Shown: positions 25,861-37,901, numbered from the stretch's first letter. The stretch is 64,000 nt of DNA from Actinoplanes flavus (GCF_017592555.1 NZ_JAGFNS010000008.1:28462-92461); one strand, 5' to 3'. Translations and numbers: made by a program. The notes: generated by a model not told the origin, from the letters alone.

Positions 25861-26400
25861 TCAGCCTTTCGGAGCGAGCAGAAAACGTACGTCGGGCGCG
25901 GCTTCGATCAGGTCCGGGAACCGCAACGCGGCCCACAGGCGCTCGGCCGGCCACCCGAACGCCGACCGGCTGTTCAGCCACAGCGTGCCGGCCAGCCCGT
26001 GCGTGCCGATGACCAGGGTCCCGCCCTCGGCGACGTGCCGGTCGACGGCGGCGCCGAAGCGGGCCACCACCTGATCCCGTGGCTCCCAGCCGTCGTGCTC
26101 GGCCCCGTTGAGGTAGGCGCGGGCGGCGGCCCGGTATTCGCCGCCGCCGGTCCACCCGGACGGCCGGCGCACCTCGGCGAATCCGGCGTCGACGCCCACC
26201 GGCGCGGGCCCGGCGATCTCGGCCAGCGTTTCCCGGGCCTTCGGTTCCGGGCTGGCCACGAACCGGGCGGCCGCCGGAATCAGCGGAGCCAGTTCCCGGG
26301 CGGCGGCCCTGCCGTCCGGGCTCAGCCGCCACTGTCGCGCCGGAACAGCCGGATCGATCTCCGGCATCGCGTGCCGGACGAGAAGAATGCGGGTCACCAC
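25861..26400 (-). CDS. Histidine phosphatase (phosphoglycerate-mutase-like)
   Basis: A 179-residue branch-1 histidine phosphatase. The catalytic RHA motif is at residues 9-11 (ILLVRHAMPE), and the second histidine is in VIGTHGLAGTLWL. A conserved RETLAEI stretch replaces the usual SPxxRxxxTA region. It starts at GTG 26400. It probably dephosphorylates a small molecule, unidentified. It stands alone; downstream is the broken lipoprotein gene. Confidence 0.85.
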   Translation of the reverse strand: MVTRILLVRHAMPEIDPAVPARQWRLSPDGRAAARELAPLIPAAARFVASPEPKARETLAEIAGPAPVGVDAGFAEVRRPSGWTGGGEYRAAARAYLNGAEHDGWEPRDQVVARFGAAVDRHVAEGGTLVIGTHGLAGTLWLNSRSAFGWPAERLWAALRFPDLIEAAPDVRFLLAPKG

Positions 26401-26589
26401 GCCAGGATCCCAAGGCGGAAACCCTCGAAGCGAACGAAGCGGGCCGGTCGGGTGCCCACACCCCGCCGAATCATCACTACCGGTCAGCCGGCCTGGTGGC
26501 CCTCGACGAGGGTCCCGAACGGCCGCTGACGGCGCGTGGCGTCCCCGGCGGGCGAGTCTGGTGCGCCAGCCGGCCCGGCCGATCGCGGG

Positions 26590-26832
26590 TCACTGCCGTT
26601 CGTCTGCCACCAGCCATACGAAACGAGTCTCCGGGAGCAACATGCCCGGAGCGTTCGGTGCGTGGTTCCAGAGGTCGTCCGACCATCCAGATGGGTCGAG
26701 GGCCCGCAGCGTCTCGACGCACGCGGCCGTGGATCCGTGAGGAGTGAGATCGACGTCGAATGCGATATACGCCGGGATCTTCCCGTAGCGATCGCAACTC
26801 GGCGACCCCATAGTCGGAGAGACCCCGCCCAA
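26590..26832 (-). CDS. Short hypothetical or gene fragment, 80 aa
   Basis: The best part of this frame is AYIAFDVDLTPHGSTAACVE... PSGWSDDLWNHAPNAPGMLL, which is protein-like with tryptophans and no arginine bias. The N-terminus is unclear and no ribosome site is visible, so it may be the end of a decayed gene. No family recognised. The rest of 26401-26979 contains no convincing gene. Confidence 0.35.
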   Translation of the reverse strand: MGGVSPTMGSPSCDRYGKIPAYIAFDVDLTPHGSTAACVETLRALDPSGWSDDLWNHAPNAPGMLLPETRFVWLVADERQ

Positions 26833-26979
26833 GGCCTGCCGCGAGCCGGCTCGGCCTCAGCCGGCAGTCTGAGGATGCTGTGATGTCACGCAGCCAGCGT
26901 GAAGGAACGCCGCCGGCGAGGCACGGATTCGCCGCGGGACGCTTGCGGCCGAGCCCGGCGCCGAGGTTGAACGGCAAGC

Positions 26980-27675
26980 TCAGGTGGGCTTGACGGCCCG
27001 GTGCAGCGCGACGATGCCGTTGGTGAGGTTTCGCCAGCTCACTTCCGTCCATCCGGCGGCGGCGACGGTGGCGGCGAGTTCGCGCTGGGCGGGCCAGTCA
27101 CGGATGGACTGTGCGAGGTATTCGTACGCCTCGGGGTTGGACGAGACGATCTTGGCGAGGCTGGGCAGCGCCCGGGGGATGTAGTTCTGGTAGACCACGC
27201 GGAAAGGAGCGAACAGCGGCGTCGAGAATTCACCGACGACGAGCCGGCCGCCGGGCCGGGTGACGCGCGCCATCTCGGCGAGCGCCGCCCGCGTGTCGTT
27301 CATGTTGCGCAGTCCGAACGACACGGTGACGGCATCGAAGGCGCCGTCCGGAAACGGCAGGCGCAGGCCGTCGCCGGCCACCATCGGAACGTGCCGGCCC
27401 AGTTGGCGTCCACGCCAGAGCATCTCCTGGGAGAAGTCCACGCACACGCAGAAGGCGCCCGACCGGCCCAGTTCGACGGTCGACGCACCGGTCCCACCGG
27501 CCAGATCGAGCACGCGGTCGCCGGGTTTCGGAGCGAGCGCTCTACGCGTCTCCCGGCGCCAGTAGCGGTCGAGCCCGAAACACATCACCGTATTGGCCAG
27601 GTCATAGTGGCGAGCCACTCCGTCGAACATGGTGGCGACTTCACGAGGATTCTTGTCCACATCAGCACGCGGCAT
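26980..27675 (-). CDS. menG: Demethylmenaquinone methyltransferase
   Basis: A 231-residue UbiE/MenG methyltransferase, catalysing the SAM-dependent C-methylation that completes menaquinone. UbiE marks are [19 protein letters not shown] near the start, motif [16 protein letters not shown], and the conserved [20 protein letters not shown] and ALHRAVKPT end. ATG 27675 ([20 protein letters not shown]) is chosen over the long upstream extension. It is a single gene; other men genes are outside the window. Confidence 0.93.
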   Translation of the reverse strand: MPRADVDKNPREVATMFDGVARHYDLANTVMCFGLDRYWRRETRRALAPKPGDRVLDLAGGTGASTVELGRSGAFCVCVDFSQEMLWRGRQLGRHVPMVAGDGLRLPFPDGAFDAVTVSFGLRNMNDTRAALAEMARVTRPGGRLVVGEFSTPLFAPFRVVYQNYIPRALPSLAKIVSSNPEAYEYLAQSIRDWPAQRELAATVAAAGWTEVSWRNLTNGIVALHRAVKPT

Positions 27676-27829
27676 GGCCGACACATTATCGGAAGCCCGG
27701 ATTTCCATTTCGCCGCCGGCGGATGCGGCTCTCAGCGGTATCACAGCCGCCGGATGCCAGAATCCTCGGGTTTCGGCTGCGGAACCATTCTCAGGCTGTT
27801 CACAGCCGAGCATATGAAGACTGTCGCCT

Positions 27830-28396
27830 ATGAATACCGTCGATGTCCCCGATCCACCCCGATGGGCGCGGATCGCTGGAACGGTGGGCTGGATCGCGCC
27901 CATCCTCGGCTTCGTTCCCCTCCATCTGCCCTGGATCTTCGGCATCCCCTTCCTCGCCCACGCGGAGAGCTTCGATGCCTGGTACCACGGCCGCAGCAAC
28001 GGAACAGAGGACTATCCCGACGGGATCCTGGGCATACCCGCCGGAGCGTTCTATCTCAGCCTGCTGACCGTGCTCGCCATCCTCGGCGGCATACTCTCGC
28101 TCGGACTCATCCGGCCATGGGGGTTGACGTATCCGCGGTGGATTCCGTTGCTGGGCGGACGCCGGGTACCGGCATGGTTCCCGCTCACCCCGACCGTGCT
28201 CGGCTCCGCCCTGATGGTCGTCTACGCGCTCACACTTCCCGTTCGGATCCCCCAGGCCATTGCCGATGCCAGCCCTGCCGATCCGTTCACCATCACCGGC
28301 GCACTCATCGGCCTGCCCATATTGCTGGCATGGACGGTGGCGCTCCCGGCCGCCGGCTGGTCGTATTTCCGGCGTACCCGCCGAGCACATGCGTGA
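27830..28396 (+). CDS. Four-helix membrane protein (paralogue 1), 188 aa
   Basis: Four hydrophobic segments (residues about 15-35, 74-98, 115-135 and 152-175) with the signature [17 protein letters not shown] between segments 2 and 3. The same signature occurs in the next gene and in the second half of the 351-residue protein at 17744, so they are paralogues. Function unknown. ATG 27830 follows the menG promoter region; no strong ribosome site is visible. The next gene lies 77 bases downstream. Confidence 0.75.
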   Translation: MNTVDVPDPPRWARIAGTVGWIAPILGFVPLHLPWIFGIPFLAHAESFDAWYHGRSNGTEDYPDGILGIPAGAFYLSLLTVLAILGGILSLGLIRPWGLTYPRWIPLLGGRRVPAWFPLTPTVLGSALMVVYALTLPVRIPQAIADASPADPFTITGALIGLPILLAWTVALPAAGWSYFRRTRRAHA

Positions 28397-28473
28397 GCCG
28401 TGCCGAAACAGTCGCGACGGAATGGTGTTTCTCAGCCATATTCCGATTTCCAGACGGTTGAGGAGAAGAGCGG

Positions 28474-29052
28474 ATGATCAATCTGCACGGCCGGATCGCC
28501 GACGGGGTGCCCCGATGGACGGTCTGGTGCGCCTACGGGGCCGCGCTCACCGTCCTGCCCTCCGGCGTCTGGCGCATCGCGCTGGTCGTGGCGGATGCCC
28601 ACCTGATCGACAAGCCGCCTCCCGTCGACGGCCGAGGTCCCGTGGTGTGGGACGGACCGCTGTACGTCATCCTGCTCACCGTCGTCAGCGAGCTACTCGC
28701 GTACCTGGCGGTAGGCCTGGTGGCGACCTGGGGTGAGGTCGTCCCGCGATGGGTCCCCGGGCTCGGTGGGCGACGTGTACCGGTGCTCGCCGCCGTCGTG
28801 CCGGCCTCGATCGGCGCCACCGCCTGCACCCTGCTGTGGCCGTACGCCCTGCTCATGTTGGCATCGGGCCGGAAGTTGGACGGTTCCTCCGGCGTGATGG
28901 AGTTCACCAGCGAGCAGTCGGTGGTGTTCTGGATCGCATACCTGCCACTCGTCCTGTGGGGCCCGCTGTTGTGGATCGTCACCGTGCACTACTGGCGTCG
29001 CCGGACATCGCCCGAACGCACCACCGCCCGGACCACGGCCGTCGCCTCCTGA
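28474..29052 (+). CDS. Four-helix membrane protein (paralogue 2), 192 aa
   Basis: This protein starts at ATG 28474 with AGGAGAAGAG upstream. Hydrophobic segments lie at about residues 17-38, 66-86, 100-125 and 148-172. The central WGEVVPRWVPGLGGRRVPVL is the shared signature of this local family. A W-rich periplasmic loop follows segment 1. It is probably co-transcribed with paralogue 1. Function unknown. Confidence 0.78.
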   Translation: MINLHGRIADGVPRWTVWCAYGAALTVLPSGVWRIALVVADAHLIDKPPPVDGRGPVVWDGPLYVILLTVVSELLAYLAVGLVATWGEVVPRWVPGLGGRRVPVLAAVVPASIGATACTLLWPYALLMLASGRKLDGSSGVMEFTSEQSVVFWIAYLPLVLWGPLLWIVTVHYWRRRTSPERTTARTTAVAS

Positions 29053-29053
29053 C

Positions 29054-29275
29054 GGGGCGGGGCCTGGGCAGCTACACCGGGCCGGCTGCGGGGCGAAGGG
29101 ACACGAACCCTGGTACGACGCGACCGGGGATCAGGCCGACCGGGACGGCCAGGAGGACGAGCAGGACGTCCTCCTGGCCGTGACCGGCGGGGTGGCGGCG
29201 AGCATGGTGAACGGCATCCACAACACGCTCCCGAGTTTCGAGATCGGCAAGGAGCCGGCCGCGGTCAGGTGGTGA
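29054..29275 (+). pseudogene. Possible C-terminal remnant
   Basis: A plus frame reads GHEPWYDATGDQADRDGQED then EQDVLLAVTGGVAAS and SMVNGIHNTLPSFEIGKEPA then AVRW before a TGA. It is more protein-like than its neighbours and has no start. It could be the tail of a deleted gene; it converges on the DUF4132 gene. Weak evidence only. Confidence 0.25.
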
Positions 29276-32200
29276 CGTCCGTCAGGTCGCGCAGCACCTC
29301 CGACGCGGTGACGGGATCCAGGCCGCTCAGCGGCAGTGTCTGGTCGTCGGTGAGGCCCCAGGCGTGGGCGCTGCCGTCGTGCAGGTAGACCGCGACCAGT
29401 TTCTGCTCGGCGTCGAAGCCGACCTGGCCGACGATGCCCGGATCGAGATGGACGGACAGGACCCGCCCGGGGCCGGCCGGCCGGTCGAAGCCCGGCTGGA
29501 TTCCGGCGTTCACCGCTTCCTGCCGGCTCCAGCCGCGCCGGTCCAGCATGATCACCTTGGTGGTCGCCACGGTCACGCCCTCGAAACGCTCCAGCCGCCC
29601 GGTGGCCGTCTCCTGGTCGGTGAGCGTGTACACCGGACGGCCGAGCTGGGCGAACGGTTGCAGGATCTGGTAGTCGGCGAACACCTCGGCCCATCGGGAG
29701 GTGTCCGTGGCCAGGTGGACCGGATGCGCGACGCCGACCACGTCGTCCTCGCCCAGCTCGACGGGTTCGTCGTCGACGTCGGCGAGGCTGCGGTCCTCGG
29801 CGATCCGCAGCGCGCCCACCACGGCGCCGTCGTCGTCGAAACGGGTCCAGACGAGCCGCCGCCCGATGTGCCACATGAGCGGGTGGTCGACGAACAGCCG
29901 CCGGAACTCCGCCCCGGTCCAGCGCCGGCCGGTGACCATGGCCTGTTCCAGCCGCTTGACCTGTTCGGTGGAGATCTTGCGGACCTCCCGCTTCAGGGCG
30001 GAGAACCGCCGGTAGGAGGCCTCGGCGAGTTCCGCGTCGTCCCGGGCGCCCGGTTTGGGCAGCGCCTTGAGCCGCTTGCCGTCCGCGCCGACCACGAACG
30101 GCCGCAGCTGCTCGTCGAAACCGACCACGAACTGCCGCGGCCCGTAGTCCAGCCGCAGGCTGCCGTCGGCGTCCAGCCCGAAGTCGGGTACCAGCCGGTC
30201 GGCCAGCTGCTCGGCGGTCAGCCCGAGCGTCTCGGCGATCTCGGTGATCCGGTCGGCGGCGGCGTGGCGCAGCGGCGTGGACTTGGCTTTCTGCGAGATG
30301 CGGTGCAGGTGCATGAGCGCTGCGTCGGTCCCCATGCCGACCAGCACGGACAACCCGGCGACCGCGGCGGCGGTGCGTCCCTCGCTGGGCCACGAGACGA
30401 TCAGCGGGGCGAGCCGGGCGGCGACCTCGTCGTTGCCGGTCAGCGCGACCGCGTCGAGGACCCAGCCGTCCTTGGCGGGGGCTCCGGCGGACTGCCACAG
30501 CTCGAACAGGGCCCAGCCGAACTCGGCGAGATCGGCCGGTTCGACGGCCTCCCGGACCAGGTCGAGGCCGGCGTACGGGTCGTCCGGGCGGGAGATCATC
30601 AGCATCAGGACGATGGTGGCGGCGGCTTCGGCGGGCAGGGCGCCGGAGCCGTCGCGCAGCCGTACCGGCGGCAGCACGCCGGGCGCGACCCACTGCGGTG
30701 GCGTGGGCATCCGGCTCGGAAGGGCCATCAGCGGGTCGGCGGTGAACAGCGCTTCCACTCCGGCGACGGCCTGCGGACCGTAGCCGGCGGCGGCCTCCCG
30801 GATCACTGCGGTGTGGCCGTGGTCGTGCAGGATGAGCAGCGCTCGCTCGGCCTGGCGACGGGCGTTGCCGGCCTTGCCCAGGGCGGCTGGGACGAGGGCC
30901 CGGGCGGCGGCCGCCGGATGCCGCAGCAGCCACTGCCGGGTGATGCGGCGCATCGACTTGAGCCGCGCCGACCAGTCGGCCATCTGCGCCGCGACCGCGG
31001 GTGAGGTGAACGGCATGAGCAGCGGGCCGTGGTCGGCGGGTGACGCCCGGGCGACGGTCAGCAGCGCGGGCAGCAGGTCGATGCCGAGCCGGGCCGCGGT
31101 GACCGCGAGCCACCGGTCCGAGTCGTAGCTCGCCCGCGGTTTCCACCGGGTGAGTGCCGCACGCACCACGTCTTCCGGTGCCCGGGTGAAGAACTGGCCG
31201 GGATGGGGAGACCAGCGGACGGTTCCGTTGATCACCGTCTCGGCGAGGGCGGACCAGTCGGTCACGGGCTCGTCGCGGTACCAGTCGGCCCGCTCCGCCC
31301 AGTCCTCCCGCTCGCCCGCAAGCCAGTGCACCTGCGCCGCGTCGGCGCAGGTGAGGCCGGAGACGACGGGTGGCTTCGCGGCCTTCCGACGGTTCTGCCA
31401 GGGTGGGTCGGCCAGCACGGGCGGCACGGCGGACGCCGGAGCGGTCGCCACGTCGTTCCGGGCCGCGGCGGCCCGGACCCGGTCGGCGGCCTCCGGGCCG
31501 AGCAGCGGAAGGACCTGGTCGACCAGGCCGAGGTGGTTGATCACGTGTACGCGCAGCATCTCGTCGCCGGCCTCGGCGAGGATGCGGATGGCCCGTGCTG
31601 GGAATCGCTCGACCGACTTCAACAGGGCAGCCTTGACGTTGCGACGGTCCGAGCGGGCCAGCAGGCCGCGCATGGCGTCGTCGCCGGGCAGGGCGGCCAG
31701 GGTCGACAGGAGACGCGGCATGGCGCCGGTGGAGAGGTAACTCGTGTATTCGTCGTCGATCCAGTAGAGCAGGACGGGCGCGATGGCCGGGCCCACACCG
31801 TCGACGAGGGTGATCACCAGCTCGTCGGCGGCGACTCGCATGAGGTCGACCATGCGGGCGAGCGCCCCGGCCTGCGCCGCGGTCGTCACCGAGTAGAGCA
31901 GCATCACGGCCCTGTCGTGATCATCGCTGGACAGCGTGTCGGTGACGTCCTGCTCCACCCAGTCGGCTCGCGGAACCAGCACCGAACATGCGGCCCGGGC
32001 GTGTGCCGGCCCCGCACGGTGGCCGCTCAGCGCGGCGACGACCTGGTCGAACTCCTCCTGCGACGCGGACGCGAGAGCGGCCCGGACCCTCAACAGCTGC
32101 CCCACGCCCGCCGGCGCCTCGTGAGGGCTGTCGCCGGGCTGCCGGCGCCGGATCCCGGGTTCGGCCATGGGGGTGTGGTGCCAGCCGGGTGGCAGCTTGT

Positions 32201-32621
32201 CGTCGACGATCAGCAGGGTCGGCATCTCGGCCGCGGCGAGCGCCGCGAACCGCATCCCGTGCTGGTCGATCCACGCGTCCGCCAGCGTGGCGCCGTCCAC
32301 CGGTACGGCGACGGCGACGGCGGCCGCGCCCAGCGGATCGGCGGCCCCGGCGAGCCACTGGGCGGCCGCCACCCGGACGGCCTCCGAAGTGGAGGCCGCG
32401 GAGAGGATCCGGGCGACCTCATGGTGTCGCTCGGCAAGGATCGAGTCGACCCTGGCACGGGCCTGCGGGTCGGCCACGTATGGCCGGCCCGCGGCGCCGC
32501 CGCGACGCGGATGCAGGTGCTTCAGCCAGGCGTCGGGCAGGACGAAGACGTCCTCCGGCGGCACGGTGTTCGATGTCCCGGTGTGTTCCACGCGGCGCAA
32601 CCTACCGGCCGGGTACGACAT
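29265..32621 (-). CDS. DUF4132-containing giant protein, 1118 aa
   Basis: A large soluble protein. The last 300 residues form the DUF4132 domain (VGFDEQLRPFVVGADGKRLK, KLEQAM-type REVRKISTEQVKRLEQAM, HPLMWHIGRRLVW). Most of the rest is helical and repeat-like (HPAAAARALVPAALGKAGNA). DUF4132 proteins often carry WGR or MolR-like parts; no enzymatic motif is seen here. ATG 32621 or GTG 32591 may start it; the latter has a weak GGTAGG site. It begins 16 bases after the isoamylase stop, so it may be co-transcribed, although a shared function is not evident. Confidence 0.85.
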   Translation of the reverse strand: MSYPAGRLRRVEHTGTSNTVPPEDVFVLPDAWLKHLHPRRGGAAGRPYVADPQARARVDSILAERHHEVARILSAASTSEAVRVAAAQWLAGAADPLGAAAVAVAVPVDGATLADAWIDQHGMRFAALAAAEMPTLLIVDDKLPPGWHHTPMAEPGIRRRQPGDSPHEAPAGVGQLLRVRAALASASQEEFDQVVAALSGHRAGPAHARAACSVLVPRADWVEQDVTDTLSSDDHDRAVMLLYSVTTAAQAGALARMVDLMRVAADELVITLVDGVGPAIAPVLLYWIDDEYTSYLSTGAMPRLLSTLAALPGDDAMRGLLARSDRRNVKAALLKSVERFPARAIRILAEAGDEMLRVHVINHLGLVDQVLPLLGPEAADRVRAAAARNDVATAPASAVPPVLADPPWQNRRKAAKPPVVSGLTCADAAQVHWLAGEREDWAERADWYRDEPVTDWSALAETVINGTVRWSPHPGQFFTRAPEDVVRAALTRWKPRASYDSDRWLAVTAARLGIDLLPALLTVARASPADHGPLLMPFTSPAVAAQMADWSARLKSMRRITRQWLLRHPAAAARALVPAALGKAGNARRQAERALLILHDHGHTAVIREAAAGYGPQAVAGVEALFTADPLMALPSRMPTPPQWVAPGVLPPVRLRDGSGALPAEAAATIVLMLMISRPDDPYAGLDLVREAVEPADLAEFGWALFELWQSAGAPAKDGWVLDAVALTGNDEVAARLAPLIVSWPSEGRTAAAVAGLSVLVGMGTDAALMHLHRISQKAKSTPLRHAAADRITEIAETLGLTAEQLADRLVPDFGLDADGSLRLDYGPRQFVVGFDEQLRPFVVGADGKRLKALPKPGARDDAELAEASYRRFSALKREVRKISTEQVKRLEQAMVTGRRWTGAEFRRLFVDHPLMWHIGRRLVWTRFDDDGAVVGALRIAEDRSLADVDDEPVELGEDDVVGVAHPVHLATDTSRWAEVFADYQILQPFAQLGRPVYTLTDQETATGRLERFEGVTVATTKVIMLDRRGWSRQEAVNAGIQPGFDRPAGPGRVLSVHLDPGIVGQVGFDAEQKLVAVYLHDGSAHAWGLTDDQTLPLSGLDPVTASEVLRDLTDVTT

Positions 32622-32636
32622 TCGCCGGATGCCGGC

Positions 32637-34988
<2,352 letters not shown>

Positions 34989-35068
34989 GGCGGGGAGACC
35001 TCCTCGCGAGGGGGCGGGGTGGTGACGAGGAAGTCGGTGAGTGGCGCCCCTCTGCCGACCGCGATCGA

Positions 35069-35082
35069 TGCAAGGCCTTGCA
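35069..35082. promoter_or_regulatory. MalR-like LacI-family operator of the isoamylase
   Basis: TGCAAGGCCTTGCA is a perfect palindrome 81 bases before the isoamylase start, resembling the CTTGCA-based operators of actinobacterial MalR. It is followed by another TTGCGCA part. The following 35100-35216 is AT-richer and holds the promoter region with no gene. Confidence 0.65.
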
Positions 35083-35216
35083 ATGTTGCGCAGACGCTAG
35101 CATCTGATGACGTAAATGTTAACGAGAGTTCAGACCATGAGGATCCTTCAAAAGCCAGAAACCAGCCCAAATGGTACGGAATCATCTGCCAGAATCTGCA
35201 AGAAGTTGCCGCCCCG

Positions 35217-35582
35217 TTAAGCCGAGCGCCCCAGCGTGGACGTGACCGCCTCCGGGGTACGGGCGACGGTGGCCGTACCGTCGTCAGCCGTGATGATCGG
35301 CCGCTGGATCAGCGCCGGATGCGCGGCCAGCGCCTCGATCCACCGCGGCCGGGCCGTCGCGTCCCGGGGCCAGTCCGCCAGACCGAGTTCCGCCGCCACC
35401 GGCTCGCCGAACCGGACGATGTGCCAGGGATCGAGCCCCAGCCGGGCGAGCACGTCGATCAGCTCGGGCGCCGTCGGCGGGTCCTCGAGGTAGTGCCGGA
35501 CGGTGTACTGCGCCTGTTCGGCGTCGAGGATCGACAGCGCGGACCGGCATTTCGAGCACTCGGGGTTGATCCAGATCTCCAT
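35217..35582 (-). CDS. ArsC/Spx-family arsenate-reductase-like protein
   Basis: A 121-residue thioredoxin-fold protein of the glutaredoxin-dependent ArsC group. The N-terminal NPECSKCRSALSIL carries the catalytic cysteine (C9) plus C12. LDPWHIVRFGEP and ALIQRPIITADDG are family marks; the catalytic arginine in RPI is present. It may reduce arsenate, or be a YffB-like relative. It lies 4 bases after the MBL hydrolase gene, so the two are probably translated together. Confidence 0.88.
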   Translation of the reverse strand: MEIWINPECSKCRSALSILDAEQAQYTVRHYLEDPPTAPELIDVLARLGLDPWHIVRFGEPVAAELGLADWPRDATARPRWIEALAAHPALIQRPIITADDGTATVARTPEAVTSTLGRSA

Positions 35583-35586
35583 CCAC

Positions 35587-36300
35587 TCACCCTGTCACGT
35601 GCCGTTGCGCGGCCTGGAGCCGAGCCGAGGCGTTCTCGGTGAGGGCCCGACCATGGCCGAAGCAGACGATGTCGACGTCGAGCCGGGCCTGGCGCCGGAA
35701 CGAGGCGGCGGCCTGTTCGGTGTCGACGTTGAAGACACCCAGGATCACCTCGCCGTCCGGAGCACGCGCGATGGTGTCCCCGGTGAACAGCACCCGTGGC
35801 CCGGGAAGGTGGAAGGCGACGCTGCCGGGCGTGTGCCCCGGCACGGCCACGGCGAGGGCCTGCACACCGTCACCCAGGTCGATCCGGTCGCCGTCGCCGA
35901 GTTCCTCGTCCACGCGTACGGGCGCGGGCGCCCGGGGCGGGATCCGTGCGTGCACCTGGTCGAACAACGGCCGCTCCCACTCGGCGAGCACGGGTTCCGG
36001 CCCCGGGCTCTCCCCGCGGAGCACCGGGGCGTCCGCCGCGTGCGCGTGGACGACGACGTCCGCCCAGGAGGCCACCTCCGCCGCCGAGCCGGCGTGGTCC
36101 TGGTGGCAGTGGGTCAGGAGCAGGCGCCGCACGTCGGACCGGCGATGACCCAGTTCCTCGATCGCCGCGCCGATCAGCGGGCCGGACCCGGGCAGGCTCG
36201 TGTCGATGACGGTGACGCCCTCGGAACTGGTCCACAGGTAGGCGTGGCCGATGGGGAAGTCGAGCATGTGCAGCTGAGGGAGCAGTCGGACGACCTTCAT
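35587..36300 (-). CDS. MBL-fold metallo-hydrolase (glyoxalase II-like)
   Basis: A 237-residue metallo-beta-lactamase-fold protein. The zinc motif is LLLTHCHQDHAGSAAEV, with further ligands in VPGHTPGSVAFHL and LFTGDTIARAPDG and a terminal CFGHGRAL. It is closest to general MBL hydrolases of the glyoxalase II/quorum-quenching type; the substrate is unknown. It starts at ATG 36300 and is the first gene of a unit with the arsC-like gene. Confidence 0.9.
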   Translation of the reverse strand: MKVVRLLPQLHMLDFPIGHAYLWTSSEGVTVIDTSLPGSGPLIGAAIEELGHRRSDVRRLLLTHCHQDHAGSAAEVASWADVVVHAHAADAPVLRGESPGPEPVLAEWERPLFDQVHARIPPRAPAPVRVDEELGDGDRIDLGDGVQALAVAVPGHTPGSVAFHLPGPRVLFTGDTIARAPDGEVILGVFNVDTEQAAASFRRQARLDVDIVCFGHGRALTENASARLQAAQRHVTG

Positions 36301-36429
36301 GCCGCGACGCTAGGCAGCCGGCACGGCGACGGCCAGGCTTCTCTGCCCTCAGGCGAATCCGCTTCCAGCGATTTCGGCCGATACGTGTAGATCACGTCCG
36401 GCGAGCAGTCCGGCCTACGGACACGGATC

Positions 36430-36714
36430 ATGGCGAACAAGGCCGAGAGCGCCTACGCCAAGGAAGAGATCCTGGACCGCTACCTCAACCGGGCCGACTA
36501 CGGGCGCGGAGCGGTGGGCCTGGTCGCCGCCGCCCAGACGTATTTCCAGAAACCCGCCACCTCGCTGACCCTTGCCGAAGCGGCGCTGCTCGCCGTGCGG
36601 CTCCACCCCGGCCGTCCCGAGCCGAGGGCCGGCTGGGACGAGGTCCTGGGCACCATGGTGGAACGCGGCTGGCTCACCACGGCCGACCGGGACGGGCTCA
36701 CCTACCCGGGCTGA
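36430..36714 (+). pseudogene. Fragment of a GT51 (penicillin-binding protein) transglycosylase
   Basis: The frame AESAYAKEEILDRYLNRADY then GRGAVGLVAAAQTYFQKPAT matches the second half of a GT51 glycosyltransferase domain (KEEILxxYLNxxYxGRGxxGxxAAAxxYF). It is followed by LTLAEAALLA and the VLGTMVERGWLT segment that normally precedes the transpeptidase domain. The N-terminal membrane anchor, the catalytic first glutamate motif and the whole transpeptidase are absent. It is a gene remnant. Confidence 0.75.
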
Positions 36715-36741
36715 CGGGGAAGGCCGCCGGCAGCGCCCGCC

Positions 36742-37395
36742 TCACCGGGTGAAGAGGGCCTGCCAGCGGGTCGGCAGGGTGGTTCCGGCGGCGTCCACCT
36801 GAGTGATCGAGATCGGACGTAGCCCGTCGCTCGCGAAGGCGTCGACCTCGGCCCGGGTGAGCGGCCACGGCGGCCCGGACCCGTCGCTGTCCACCCGGCT
36901 GGTGGCCGCCGCGAGGACGATCAGCAGTCCGCCGGGCGCGACGAACGTGCCGGGCACGGTGATCGCCCGCGCCCGGATGTCGGCCGGCAGCGCCTGGACG
37001 TTATTGCTTTCCAGGACCAGGTCGAATCCGTGCCGCCAGGCCACGGGCGGGTCGAGCAGGTCCGCGACGACATAGTCGACCGAGCTCGACGGATGCCGGC
37101 CGCGGGCCAGGTCGATCGCGGTGGCCGAGATGTCGAAAGCGGTCACCGCGTAACCGAGGGCCGCGAGATGCTCGGCGTCCCGACCGGGGCCGCAGCCGAC
37201 CACGAGGGCGCGGCGGCCGTCGCCGGCGGGCAGGTCGAGGGCACGCAGGTGGGCGCTCGGGGCGGCCACGTCCCAGGGCACTTCGGCCTGCCCGTCACGG
37301 GCTTGGGCGTACAGCTGCTCGAACCAGCCGGTGGGGTCGCCGGCCGCGAGAGAGGCGGCGGCCAGGCGCCGGGCGTCGGCGGCGGAGGCCGTCAT
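36742..37395 (-). CDS. SAM-dependent methyltransferase (thiopurine-type/Tpm-like)
   Basis: A 217-residue class I methyltransferase. Motif I is ALVVGCGPGRDAEHLAALGY, followed by VTAFDISATAIDLARGR and VDYVVADLLD. The acceptor is unknown. Its start ATG overlaps the deformylase stop by 4 bases (37392-37395), so the two genes are coupled. It is convergent with the GT51 fragment. Confidence 0.87.
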   Translation of the reverse strand: MTASAADARRLAAASLAAGDPTGWFEQLYAQARDGQAEVPWDVAAPSAHLRALDLPAGDGRRALVVGCGPGRDAEHLAALGYAVTAFDISATAIDLARGRHPSSSVDYVVADLLDPPVAWRHGFDLVLESNNVQALPADIRARAITVPGTFVAPGGLLIVLAAATSRVDSDGSGPPWPLTRAEVDAFASDGLRPISITQVDAAGTTLPTRWQALFTR

Positions 37396-37880
37396 CGGGG
37401 CACCACCCGGCGCAGCTCGCGCAGGGCCTGGCGGCGCACGTCGCCGGTGAGGGTGTCGATGTAGAGGCGGCCGTCGAGGTGGTCGGTCTCGTGTTGCAGC
37501 GCCCGGGCGAGGAAGCCGGTGCCCTCGATGACCAGGGGTTCGCCGTGCTGGTCGAAGCCGCGGCAGACGACCGATTCGCTGCGCCGGGTCTCGAAGCCCA
37601 TGCCGGGCAGCGACAGGCAGCCCTCCTCGTCGCTCTGTTCGCCCGCGAAGTCGCTGAGCACCGGGTTGACCACGTGGCCGACCCGGCCGCCGACGTTGTA
37701 GGAGAACACCCGCAGGCCGACGCCGATCTGTGGGGCGGCGACACCGGCGCGGCCGGGCTCGCGGACGGTGTCCTCCAGGTCTCCGACCAACTCGCGCAGT
37801 GCCGCGTCGAAGGTGGTGACGTGGTCGGCGGGTGTGCGCAGGACCGGGTCACCGAAGAGCCGAATAGGCCTTACTGTCAT
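37392..37880 (-). CDS. def: Peptide deformylase
   Basis: A 162-residue metallo-enzyme removing formyl groups from nascent proteins. The three signatures are present: GVAAPQ (residues 46-51), EGCLS (86-90) and HETDH (130-134), with Cys, His and His as metal ligands. Length is normal for the family. It starts at ATG 37880. Coupling to a methyltransferase rather than to fmt suggests an additional, non-primary deformylase copy; that is inference. Confidence 0.93.
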   Translation of the reverse strand: MTVRPIRLFGDPVLRTPADHVTTFDAALRELVGDLEDTVREPGRAGVAAPQIGVGLRVFSYNVGGRVGHVVNPVLSDFAGEQSDEEGCLSLPGMGFETRRSESVVCRGFDQHGEPLVIEGTGFLARALQHETDHLDGRLYIDTLTGDVRRQALRELRRVVPR

Positions 37881-37901
37881 GCCTCAGAGGCTATCTGGTC
37901 G

